From positions 1 to 64,000 of the forward strand of contig CAWIDE010000014.1 of NCBI GenBank assembly GCA_963834715.1: a stretch of DNA of 64,000 bases, written 5' to 3'. The position numbers and the translations under genes are program-made. Positions 45,613 through 53,736 of this stretch are shown here, one piece after another (the first letter of the stretch is position 1; every line of letters starts with the position of its first letter). The DNA is from CAVSUZ01 sp963834715 (lineage in GTDB: Bacteria; Pseudomonadota; Alphaproteobacteria; Acetobacterales; Acetobacteraceae). The notes under the pieces are model-generated. The model did no database searches. It was not told the origin of the DNA and saw only the letters and a program-made list of their open reading frames with translations.

Positions 45613-45949
45613 TTCAGTGGCTCGACGCTGGCTCACCGATATTCTCTACCATATCGACCTCGCACAAAGCTTTGTTGCCGGCCTCGATTACGAAACTTTC
45701 AAAGACGATCTGCTTCGCTTTCATGCCGTAACGCGCTGCCTGGAGATTATCTCCGAAGCCTCGCGCCGGCTGCCGGATGAGGTGAAGGCGCGCCATCCGT
45801 TGATTGCTTGGAAGGCTATGGCCGGCGCGGGCAACATCTATCGCCATGGCTATGACTACGTTGCCGCACGCCGCATCTGGGACACGTTGCAGATTGCTTT
45901 ACCGCCCTTGCGTGCGGTAATCCAGCAAGAACTCGCTAGCATTCCATGA
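45602..45949 (+). CDS. HepT-like RNase toxin (DUF86)
   Basis: About 115 residues; the start may be 45593 or 45602, both overlapping the antitoxin stop. HEPN-type helical protein: SVARRWLTDILYHIDLAQSF, RFHAVTRCLEIISEASRRLP and AGAGNIYRHGYDYVAARRIW. The HxY core of the RNase site is kept (RHGYDYV). The Tyr here is the expected target of the antitoxin. It should be a HEPN RNase active when free. Its stop overlaps the start of a decayed resolvase gene (ATGA). Confidence 0.88.
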   Translation: MPSDSVARRWLTDILYHIDLAQSFVAGLDYETFKDDLLRFHAVTRCLEIISEASRRLPDEVKARHPLIAWKAMAGAGNIYRHGYDYVAARRIWDTLQIALPPLRAVIQQELASIP

Positions 45950-46325
45950 AATACGGCTATGCGCGGGTATCGACGGACGGCCAGAGCGTAGACCCCCAGG
46001 TCCGCCAACTGACTAAGGCCGGATGCAGAAGGGTATATTCCGTGAAGTAGCGAGCGGGGCCAAGACCGACCGCGCGCAGCTTCGCCGCGTGATCGAGGCG
46101 CTTGGACCAGACGACGTGCTGATGGTAAATGCGGCTTGATCGTCTCGCGCGATCGACACGCGACCTCTTGAACACGCTCGCGGCGATCGCCGATCGCAAA
46201 GCCTGTTTCCGCTCCCTGGCGACGCATGCGCCGAGACCACCACATCGCACGGGCTCATGCTCACATTGCTAGGCGGCCTTGCCGAGTTCGAGCGCGAGTT
46301 GATCCGCACGCGCACCGCCGGAGGC
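45946..46325 (+). pseudogene. Serine recombinase (Tn3-type resolvase), multiply frameshifted
   Basis: The start is clear: MKYGYARVSTDGQSVDPQVR with catalytic Ser in RVSTDG. The frame then shifts near 46033 (continuing FREVASGAKTDRAQLRRVIE), near 46137 (continuing RLDRLARSTRDLLNTLAAIA, with the catalytic-site Arg residues) and near 46212 (continuing ETTTSHGLMLTLLGGLAEFE). The C-terminal helix-turn-helix is missing after RELIRTRTAGG. With three shifts and a lost DNA-binding domain, the gene is dead even if some shifts are errors. Confidence 0.8.
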
Positions 46326-46355
46326 CGGGACCGGCCAAGGCGCTTGCGGCCGTGC

Positions 46356-46426
46356 GTCACGCGCGTTTGAACAGCAACCGTCCCAATCGATGACCACTTC
46401 GGGTGGGAGGCGGACACAGAGGGCTG
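46356..46426 (-). repeat. About 65-bp dispersed repeat, copy 2
   Basis: Inverted relative to copy 1 at 16112-16179. The first 25 bases here (GTCACGCGCGTTTGAACAGC...) are identical to it. It directly follows the dead resolvase, so it may mark one end of a lost transposon. Confidence 0.7.
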
Positions 46427-46754
46427 GTCGTGCTGAGGTCCGCTTTGCTGCCGCTCCATCGAACGGCGCTGCTCCTCCAAAGCGGACGTCTGTCCGCCGA
46501 CTTCTCATGGCGGCGCGGCCATGCTTTGGCAATACTCGGCTTTGTCTCGGCCCATGTTGTCATAAGGCATGTTGTGCGACAGCGCCGTTGCTCCACCGTG
46601 GCGCTATCAATGCCGCTTACGGGGAGACACCCCGGGCTGCCGATAATGATACGCGGTTGATGATTGATACTCCATCGCTATCGGGTCGGCGGTTACGCCT
46701 GCTTTGGGGCCATGCTCGCGGCTAGATCCGGGCGTCCTGCGGCGACTCCAGAGC
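46427..46754. other. No gene recognised; one 10-bp inverted repeat
   Basis: GTCCGCTTTG (about 46438) and CAAAGCGGAC (about 46477) can form a stem with a loop of some 30 bases. CATGTTGT occurs twice 16 bases apart near 46552-46576, possibly leftover resolvase half-sites. No coding frame is convincing. Confidence 0.4.
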
Positions 46755-47101
46755 ATGAAAGCAGACCCGGAAAAAACGAACCTCTTGCTCTAATTAGTGG
46801 AGCAGAGGCAAGGACAGTTGCATGGCCCTCCACGCGCTCCTGCAACAGCCGGCGTATCGGGTCCACGCCCTCCTCACCACGGTGACCGAAGATTTCGACC
46901 GCATCAGCATGCATGGCGTCCGGTGCAGCCTCCTGCAAGAACAGGCCGCAAGCCTCGGAGTACCCTTGCGCCAGGCGCTGATCCGCGGAACGCCAGCAAA
47001 CACGGAGTATGAAGCCCGCGTGGCGGCCGCGCTTGCCGACTATCGGCAGCAGGGCATTATCACCTACGTCTTCGGGGATCTCTTCCTCCGGGACATCCGC
47101 G
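46755..47101 (+). pseudogene. Dph6-like ATP pyrophosphatase (adenine nucleotide alpha-hydrolase family), truncated by IS6
   Basis: ALHALLQQPAYRVHALLTTV and TEDFDRISMHGVRCSLLQEQ are typical of the diphthine-ammonia-ligase-like ATP-binding family, as is IITYVFGDLFLRDIR. The PP-loop before it is damaged: two frameshifts, one at the six-A run near 46771 and one at AGTGG near 46797, would have to be corrected to give ISWSRGKDSCMALH, and the motif's second Gly is Arg. IS6 copy 2 begins at 47102 and removes the rest. It is clearly non-functional. Confidence 0.75.
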
Positions 47102-47932
47102 GGCATTGTCACCTTGACGGGCACTGGCCGGAACGACCTGGCTGAGCCAGGCTGGCGAGATGAGCCAGTCACCCGACCCGCACCGCGGGCACCGCTTCCC
47201 CGCCGAGATCATCGCCCACGCTGTGTGGCTCTACTATGTGTTCAGCCTGAGTTTGCGGGATGTTGAGCTGCTGCTGGCCGAACGGGGCGTGATCGTCTCC
47301 TACGAGAGCGTCCGGCGCTGGTGCCTGAAATTCGGCCGGAGTTTCGCCGATAAGCTGCGCCGGCGGCGGCCGCGACCAGGCGATACCTGGCACCTCGACG
47401 AGGTGTTCCTCCGGATCAACGGAGAGCAGCACTATCTCTGGCGTGCGGTCGACCAGCACGGCGTCGTGCTCGACATTCTGGTGCAAAATCGTAGAAACGC
47501 CGCTGCCGCCAAACGCTTCTTCAAGCGCCTACTCCGCGGGCTGCAGTGACAAACCACGGCGCCTGATCACCGATGGCCTGCGGAGTTACGGAGTGGCGAA
47601 ACGCGCGGTCCTGCCGGAGGTCCGGCATCGGACCAGCCGGTATCTAAACAACCGGGCTGAAAATTCGCACCGGCCGACCCGGCGACGCGAGCGACAGATG
47701 CAACGGTTCAAATCACCGTTCCAGGCACAGCGGTTCCTATCGGCGCACGGTATCATCTATGGTCATTTCCGCCCACGGCGTCACCTGATGGCAGCATCCG
47801 GTTACCGGCGCTCCCGCGCGAGCGCCTTTCGGATTTGGCAACAGGAGACGTGTATCCAAATTGGGGAATGACGCTTTGCGTACGGTCACTTCGATGGCAA
47901 TGACGCCCGTTTGCGGCCAACGTGACAATGCC
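47102..47932 (+). mobile_element. IS6 family insertion sequence, copy 2
   Basis: 831 bp, ends GGCATTGTCACCTTG and, read inward from the right, GGCATTGTCACGTTG. It is inverted relative to copy 1 at 6183-7011 and nearly identical to it. Flanks CATCCGCG and GCCCAAAC show no target duplication and do not match the flanks of copy 1. Confidence 0.87.
47160..47871 (+). pseudogene. IS6 family transposase, frameshifted
   Basis: MSQSPDPHRGHRFPAEIIAH, helix-turn-helix LRDVELLLAERGVIVSYES, then GDTWHLDEVFL. An extra G at about 47548 (CTGCAGTGACAAACC against CTGCAGTACAAACC in copy 1) creates a stop after LLRGLQ. The remainder (ITDGLRSYGVAKRAVLPEV onward) is intact in another frame. Copy 1 has the correct base here but is broken elsewhere. 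Confidence 0.85.
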
Positions 47933-48074
47933 GCCCAAACTGAGCCAGGCGAACGTCGGAATGACGCGCGACGAGGTCCTACATTGGGCCGGGGCGGATC
48001 GAACGCCCGGTATTAGCGAGCTGTCCGCGGCATCGGAGTGCTGATTACTCAATCCGATATCGCACCGAATGTCC

Positions 48075-48222
48075 CATCGGTACCGTTGTCAAGCCCCGCC
48101 AAACCCGCAACGGTACCGTTGTCAAGGCCCCAGAACCGGCCATCGGTACCGTTGTCAAGAGCCCCGAGTCCCTCCAACGGTGCCGTTGTCAACCCGCCAA
48201 AATCCCCCATCGGAACCGATCT
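48075..48222. repeat. Array A: five repeats of CGGTACCGTTGTCAA at 33-bp spacing
   Basis: The 15-base core occurs exactly at 48078, 48111 and 48144, with one mismatch at 48178 and in degenerate form at 48211. Spacing is 33, 33, 34 and 33. Spacers of 18-19 bases differ from one another. The core joins the palindrome CGGTACCG to TTGTCAA. The two bases before it alternate AT, AA, AT, AA, AT. It lies between IS6 copy 2 and the 3' end of the nitronate monooxygenase-like gene. No cas genes are nearby. Upstream 47933-48074 shows no gene, and 48230-48400 is pyrimidine-rich. Confidence 0.85.
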
Positions 48223-48405
48223 GCCGGAACTCAGACCACCCCCAACCCTCGCCAGAGTTCTCGATCCGTCCTACCCCGCCTCTCCCGCCCGTTCAACCGC
48301 CACCATCCTCTCTCCCTGCTCCGCCCCCCTGCCTCCGCCCGGCGACCGTCCGCTTTTTCTTCGCCCTGCGCACCCGGGCTTCGTCCGTCTGCCCCAAGTT
48401 TCACT

Positions 48406-49818
48406 TTATCGCCCCGTCAGAATCCGCTCGACGAGCTGCTTCACCGTCGGAATGAACCCATTGGAGTAGAACGGATCCCGAGCGAATCGGAACCCGTTAT
48501 GTCCGCTGAACATCAGATTCCGCTCCATCGCATCACCCCGGTCGCTCTCATGCGCGACCGCCTGAAGCGTCTTCTGGATACAGTAGCTCCTCGGGTCCGG
48601 AAGCTTCCCGGAGCTGTGGTTCTCAGCTCGCTGGCTCCAGTTGGAAAAGCGGCATTCGCTCAGGCACCCCATGCATTCGATCTGGTCGCGCCGGATTTCC
48701 CGGGCTTTCTCAGGGGTCACGAAGACCAGGGTGGAGTCCGGGCTGCGCATCGCCTCGGTGAAACCCTGGGCTTCCCACTCGCGCACCCGGACCAGGTCGG
48801 GCCGGGTCAGATAAACAGGGCGCTTACGTGGGCCCACCCCGTATTCCGCCACGTGTTCGCCCACGACCTCGCTCGTGTAGGCGACCTGGCGCTCGCTGCG
48901 GTGCCGGAGTTCCTGGACGAAGCCGTTGTTGACCGCGCTGGACCAGAAGCCGGTAGGGCTGAAGTGATTGAGGAAAATGTCGCCTTCCTGAAGGGTCAGC
49001 AGCTTCTGCTTCCAGGCATCGCCGATGGGGCTTTCTTGGGTGAGCAGAGGGCGGGTGCCAAACTGAAAGGCGATGGGGCCGAGCTCGGGGTTGTCGATCC
49101 AGTCTTCCCACTCCTCGAGCCACCACACACCGCCGGCCATGATGATCGGCGTCTCGTGCAGGCCGAACTCGCGCATGCTGCGGCGCAGTGCGACCACGCG
49201 CGGGTAGGGGCTTTCAGGCTTGGTGGGGTCCTCGCTGTTGGATAGGCCGTTGTGGCCGCCGGCGAGCCAGGGATCCTCGTAGACGACGCCGCCGAGCAGG
49301 GATGAGGCTTTGTGGTAGGCGCGGCGCCAGAGGGCGTTGAAGGCTCGGGCCGAGGAGATGATGGGGTAGTAGTAAACGTTGAAGCGCTGGGCGATTTCCG
49401 ACAGCCGGTACGGCATCCCGGCGCCGCAGGTAATGCCGTTGATGATCCCGCGGGCCTGCTCCAGCACCTCGGTGATGATGCGCTCGGCGGCGCCCATTTC
49501 CCACAGGATGTTGGCGTGGATACGGCCCATGCCGCCGGCGAGCTCATAGGCGCGGCGGGCCTGGGTCAGGGCGCCGTGAATGGCGTAGGCAACCAGCTCC
49601 TCGTGGCGCTCGCGGCGGGTACGGCCGTGATAAACCTGCGGGATCACACGGCCGTTTTCGTCGTAGCTGTCGGCGTTAACGGCGCTGAACGTGCCGACGC
49701 CGCCGGTGGCGGCCCAGTTACCGGAAGAAATCCCATTGGAGACGGACACGCCCTTGCCGCCTTCGATCAGCGGAAGGACTTCGACGCCGCCCAGACGTAT
49801 GGCGTTGATCGCCTTCAT
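48406..49818 (-). CDS. Nitronate monooxygenase-family FMN enzyme with a C-terminal Cys motif
   Basis: 470 residues, longer than typical family members (about 320-370). An FMN TIM barrel is indicated by SVSNGISSGNWAATGGVGTF, GAGMPYRLSEIAQRF, TPIIMAGGVWWLEEW and FQFGTRPLLTQESPIG. The C-terminal part has RRDQIECMGCLSECRFSNW, a Cys cluster (CMGC..C) that may bind metal or iron-sulfur. The enzyme may oxidise nitronates or reduce an enoyl substrate; the specific reaction is unknown. It lies downstream of pnp on the same strand, with a hairpin between them. It looks intact. Confidence 0.85.
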   Translation of the reverse strand: MKAINAIRLGGVEVLPLIEGGKGVSVSNGISSGNWAATGGVGTFSAVNADSYDENGRVIPQVYHGRTRRERHEELVAYAIHGALTQARRAYELAGGMGRIHANILWEMGAAERIITEVLEQARGIINGITCGAGMPYRLSEIAQRFNVYYYPIISSARAFNALWRRAYHKASSLLGGVVYEDPWLAGGHNGLSNSEDPTKPESPYPRVVALRRSMREFGLHETPIIMAGGVWWLEEWEDWIDNPELGPIAFQFGTRPLLTQESPIGDAWKQKLLTLQEGDIFLNHFSPTGFWSSAVNNGFVQELRHRSERQVAYTSEVVGEHVAEYGVGPRKRPVYLTRPDLVRVREWEAQGFTEAMRSPDSTLVFVTPEKAREIRRDQIECMGCLSECRFSNWSQRAENHSSGKLPDPRSYCIQKTLQAVAHESDRGDAMERNLMFSGHNGFRFARDPFYSNGFIPTVKQLVERILTGR

Positions 49819-49926
49819 TGCTGGCTCACCTCCGCGAAGGGTGGGTTAGCACCGAAGTTGGTCGTCGCTACGCTCCTCATGGTGACACTGCAAGTCGAGC
49901 CCTCACCCGGTGCCCTGCGGGCGCCG

Positions 49927-49951
49927 ACCTCTCCCGCGCTGCGGGAGAGGT
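49927..49951 (-). terminator. Hairpin downstream of pnp
   Basis: ACCTCTCCCGC pairs perfectly with GCGGGAGAGGT around GCT. It starts 23 bases after the pnp stop on the transcript. There is no T run. CTCTCCC/GGGAGAG palindromes of this kind are often dispersed repeats, and a trace of a similar sequence lies at the end of the P-type ATPase gene (about 44418-44460). Confidence 0.6.
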
Positions 49952-49973
49952 GAACGAAGCTCGTGAATGGGGG

Positions 49974-52143
49974 TCAGAAGGGTTCCGCCGTCGCCATCTC
50001 GGCCTGGCGGTCCCGGCGGCCGGGTTTGGCACCGACCTTCTCCGTGATGTCCTCCCCGGTTTGCTGATCGACGACCCGCATGGAGAGCTTGACCTTCCCA
50101 CGCTCATCGAACCCGATGACCTTCACCTTCACCTTATCCCCGACATTGACGACGTCGGTGGTGCGGCCGACCCGGCCTTGCGCCAGTTCGCTGATGTGCA
50201 CCAGCCCGTCGCGGGAGCCGAGGAAGTTCACAAACGCGCCGAAATCAGCGGTTTTGACCACCTTACCATTGTAGATCACGCCAATCTCCGGCTCGGCGAC
50301 GATGCCGCGGATCCAATCGATGGCGGTCTGGGCCTGGGCCGCGTCGGTGGCCGCGATCTTGATCGTGCCGTCGTCCTCGATGTCGACCTTGCAGCCGGTC
50401 TGTTCCACGATCTCCCGGATGATCTTGCCGCCCGTGCCGATGACCTCCCGGATCTTCTCCCGTGGCACGTTGATGATAGAGATTCGCGGCGCGGTTGCGG
50501 CAACATCACGACGGGCACCGGTGAGCGCTTTGGCCATCTCGCCCAGGATGTGCAGCCGGCCCTCGCGCGCCTGATCGAGCGCGATGCGCATGATCTCCGG
50601 CGTGATCGAGGTGATCTTGATGTCCATCTGCAGGCTGGTGACGCCCTGTTCGGTGCCGGCGACCTTGAAGTCCATGTCGCCGAGGTGGTCTTCATCGCCC
50701 AGAATGTCGGAGAGGACCGCGAAACCGCGGTCTTCCTTGATCAGGCCCATGGCAATGCCCGCGACCGGGCGGGCCAGCGCCACGCCCGCATCCATCAGCG
50801 CGAGCGAGGAGCCGCAGACCGTGGCCATGGAGGAGGAACCGTTGCTTTCCGTGATCTCGGAAACGACCCGGATGGTGTAAGGGAACTTCTCCTTCTCCGG
50901 CAGCAGCGGGTGGATGGCACGCCAAGCGAGCTTGCCGTGACCGATTTCGCGCCGGCCGGGGGACCCCATGCGTCCAGCCTCCCCGACCGAGTACGGCGGG
51001 AAGTTATAGTGCAGCATGAAGTTCTCTCGGGTACTCCCCTGCCAGCGCGTCGATCACCTGCTCGTCCTGGCCGGTGCCGAGGGTGGCGACGACGAAGGCC
51101 TGGGTCTCGCCGCGGGTGAACAGCGCGGAGCCATGCGCGCGGGGGAGTATGCCGACCTCCGCGACGATGGGGCGGACCGTCTTGGTGTCGCGGCCATCGA
51201 TGCGGGTCCCGGTGTCGAGAATAGCGTTGCGGACAATATCGGCTTCTAGGTCTTTGAAGAGGCCCTTGGCTTTTTCAACGTCCAGGCCCTCGGCGGCGAT
51301 GGTCTCTAGTGCCTGGGCTTTGACAGCGTCGATCTTCTGGTGCCGGCCCTGCTTGTCGCTCTCCTTATACGCCTCGGTCAGCGCTGGGCGGGCCAGGGCG
51401 TCGAGGCGGGCGGAGACGGCTTGTTCTTCTTCGGTCTTTTCCGGGAGTGGCCAAGGATCGCGGGCGGCGCGCTCGGCGAGTTCGATGATGGCCTCGATCA
51501 CCGGCTGGAACGCATGATGGCCGAAGGTGACAGCGCCGAGCATGACGTCTTCGGGCAGCTCGTGGGCCTCGGATTCGACCATCAGCACCCCTTCCGAGGT
51601 GCCGGCGACCACGAGATCAAGCTCCGAGTCCTTCATCTGCTCGGCGGTCGGGTTGAGGAGGTACTGGCCGTCCTTGTAGCCGACTCGGGCGGCGCCGACC
51701 GGGCCGAAGAAGGGGATGCCGGACAGCGTGAGCGCCGCAGAGCAGCCGATCATGGAGACGATGTCGGGGTCATTCTCCAGGTCGTGGCTCAGGACCGTAG
51801 CGATGACCTGGACTTCGTTCTTGAAGTTGTCCGGGAAGAGGGGACGGAGCGGGCGGTCGATCAGGCGGGAAGTGAGGACCTCGTCCTCGGAAGGGCGGCC
51901 TTCACGCTTGAAGAAACCGCCGGGGATCTTGCCGGCGGCAAACGCCTTTTCCTGGTAGTTGACGGTAAGAGGGAAAAAGTCCTGGCCGGGCTTGGCGGTT
52001 TTTACGCCGACGGCGGTGCAGAGCACGATGGTATCCCCGTAGCGGGCCATGACCGCGCCATCGGCCTGGCGGGCGATTTTTCCGGTTTCCAGGACCAGCT
52101 TGCGGCCGCCCCACTCGAGTTCTTTGCGGTAGTAATTGAACAT
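49974..52143 (-). pseudogene. pnp: Polynucleotide phosphorylase, one frameshift in mid-gene
   Basis: Two RNase PH domains (MFNYYRKELEWGGRKLVLET, later GSALFTRGETQAFVVATLG and SEITESNGSSSMATVCGSSL), a KH domain (EKIREVIGTGGKIIREIVEQ) and an S1 domain (TADFGAFVNFLGSRDGLVHI). It degrades RNA 3' to 5' with phosphate as part of the degradosome. At 51029-51031 the plus strand has GGG; with GG the frame reads LAGEYRENFMLHYNFPPYSV without a break. As written, the protein splits into 52143-51004 and 51017-49974. Because pnp is almost always kept, a sequence error is the simpler explanation. It follows rpsO in the conserved order. Confidence 0.9.
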
Positions 52144-52452
52144 GCGTCGTCCTTCGATGCGCGCGGCATTGGCGGACGGTGTTCCGGGCGATCCCTTTTC
52201 CTTCCGGCGGGACTACGGCGCCTCGGGTCGCATGGGAGCGGTCTCGGACCGATGCCGAGCCGCGGACCATGTGGCCGGAAACGCCGCGCGGTTCCCACTG
52301 GGGTAGCCGATCGGCGGGCTTTGGTCCGCCGCGTGTCGCGACGTGCGGGGCCGGTCTGGCCCCTGGTTTGCCCTTGCCCCACCATTGGGGCGAGGGGTCG
52401 GTAAAACCCCGACGTACCCCCATATAGTGGGGCGCTGCCGGGTTTCGTGCTT
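52144..52452 (-). promoter_or_regulatory. rpsO-pnp intergenic leader
   Basis: 309 bases between rpsO and pnp with no gene. Just after rpsO the transcript could form CCCCACTATATGGGG, and next to it a GTCGGGG...CCGACCCC pairing is possible. In enterobacteria the pnp leader folds into a stem that RNase III and PNPase use for autoregulation. A similar role here is inference from position and structure only. Confidence 0.4.
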
Positions 52453-52722
52453 TTAGCGCCGCAGATGTAGCCGTTCGATCAAAGATTCGTAGCGGGTGTT
52501 GTCTTTGGCCTTCAGGTAATCCAGCAGCCGGCGGCGGCGGCCGACAAGCATGAGCAGGCCACGGCGGGAGTGAAAGTCCTTGGCGTGGGTCTTGAGGTGC
52601 TCGGTCAGGTTACTGATCCGCTCGGAGAGGATGGCGACCTGGACCTCCGGGCTGCCAGTGTCGCTCTGGGCGCGGGCGTATTCGGAAACGAGCGCTGTCT
52701 TGCGCTCCGCGGTGATCGACAT
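52453..52722 (-). CDS. rpsO: 30S ribosomal protein S15
   Basis: 89 residues, the usual length. MSITAERKTALVSEYARAQS, DTGSPEVQVAILSERISNLT and KDFHSRRGLLMLVGRRRRLL are diagnostic. It binds the central domain of 16S rRNA early in assembly. It lies 18 bases after truB. Confidence 0.97.
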   Translation of the reverse strand: MSITAERKTALVSEYARAQSDTGSPEVQVAILSERISNLTEHLKTHAKDFHSRRGLLMLVGRRRRLLDYLKAKDNTRYESLIERLHLRR

Positions 52723-52740
52723 CTGGGTTGCTCCTGCGGG

Positions 52741-53667
52741 TTAGAGGATTCGCTCGGGCTTCAGCAGGCCGTTGTCCAGCCGGCAGAGCCCGATGACGCG
52801 GCCCCCCGCCATCGCGCGAGCCAATCCGCCGCTGGGATTGGCTGCGTCAGGAATGCGGCCCATCAGGGTGATCAGGCTGATCGCCTGGCCCCGTTTGAGG
52901 CCGCTGGCCTCTGCCGCGGTGAGGGCCAGCGCCGGGATGTCGGCCAGCGCGGTCGCAACCGGGAGCAGAAGGTCCGGGGAAACGGGCGGGGTATGGTCCG
53001 GCCCGGCGATTTTGTCCAGAGGTATTGCTTGCGCTTCGGTGAACGGGCCGACACGCAGCCGGCGGAGGGCGGCGACATGACCCAGGGTGCCGCAGGCGAT
53101 CGCGAGGTCGCGGGCGAGGCTGCGCATATAGACGCCCTTGCCGGATTCGACCTCCAGGATGGCATGGTCGGGATCGGGGCGGCCGGTCAGCTCGATCCGG
53201 TCCACGCGAGCGGGACGGGGCTCGAGGGTGGGGGCACGGCCTTCGCGGGCCATGTCGTAGGCGCGCTCCCCGGCGATTTTCACGGCGGAGAACGCGGGGG
53301 GCACTTGCAGGATGTCGCCGCGGAATTGGGCAAGGGCGGCGGCGATCTGGTCGTCCGTGGGGCGGGCGTCGGTGGTGGCGGTGATTTTGCCGTCGGCATC
53401 ATCGGTATCGCGTGCTTCCCCGAAACGGACGGTGAAGCGGTAGAGCTTGGTGCCGTCCATGACGTAGGGGACGGTCTTGGTGGCGCCGCCGAACGCCACC
53501 GGGAGGACGCCGGTGGCAAGCGGATCGAGCGTGCCGCCATGCCCGGCTTTCTGGGCGTCGAAGGCGCGGCGGACGCGGTTGACCACGTCGGTGCTGGTGA
53601 GACTGGGAGGTTTATCGATGATGAGCCAGCCGTCGAGAGCATGGCCGCGCGGCTTTCGGCGGGACAT
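52741..53667 (-). CDS. truB: tRNA pseudouridine-55 synthase
   Basis: 308 residues. GWLIIDKPPSLTSTDVVNRV opens the protein. The catalytic Asp is in GHGGTLDPLATGVLPVAFG. KTVPYVMDGTKLYRFTVRFG and GVYMRSLARDLAIACGTLGH are further TruB motifs. It makes pseudouridine 55 in the T arm of tRNAs. Normally rbfA precedes it; here an ISNCY element lies 66 bases upstream and rbfA is absent, so the ancestral operon is broken at this point. Confidence 0.95.
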   Translation of the reverse strand: MSRRKPRGHALDGWLIIDKPPSLTSTDVVNRVRRAFDAQKAGHGGTLDPLATGVLPVAFGGATKTVPYVMDGTKLYRFTVRFGEARDTDDADGKITATTDARPTDDQIAAALAQFRGDILQVPPAFSAVKIAGERAYDMAREGRAPTLEPRPARVDRIELTGRPDPDHAILEVESGKGVYMRSLARDLAIACGTLGHVAALRRLRVGPFTEAQAIPLDKIAGPDHTPPVSPDLLLPVATALADIPALALTAAEASGLKRGQAISLITLMGRIPDAANPSGGLARAMAGGRVIGLCRLDNGLLKPERIL

Positions 53668-53736
53668 TGGGGCAGGTGGCGGTTGAGAGGTGCGGTTGTG
53701 GAGGCGAGGGGAGGGGGAGTCAATCGGGGCAGCTAG

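Noticed and set aside
46552..46580. Paired CATGTTGT motifs as a functional resolvase site
   Set aside because: Only two short half-sites are visible and the resolvase is dead. The match could be chance.
48075..48222. Array A as a CRISPR array
   Set aside because: The 15-bp cores are too short, spacers of 18-19 bases are too short, and no cas genes are in the window.
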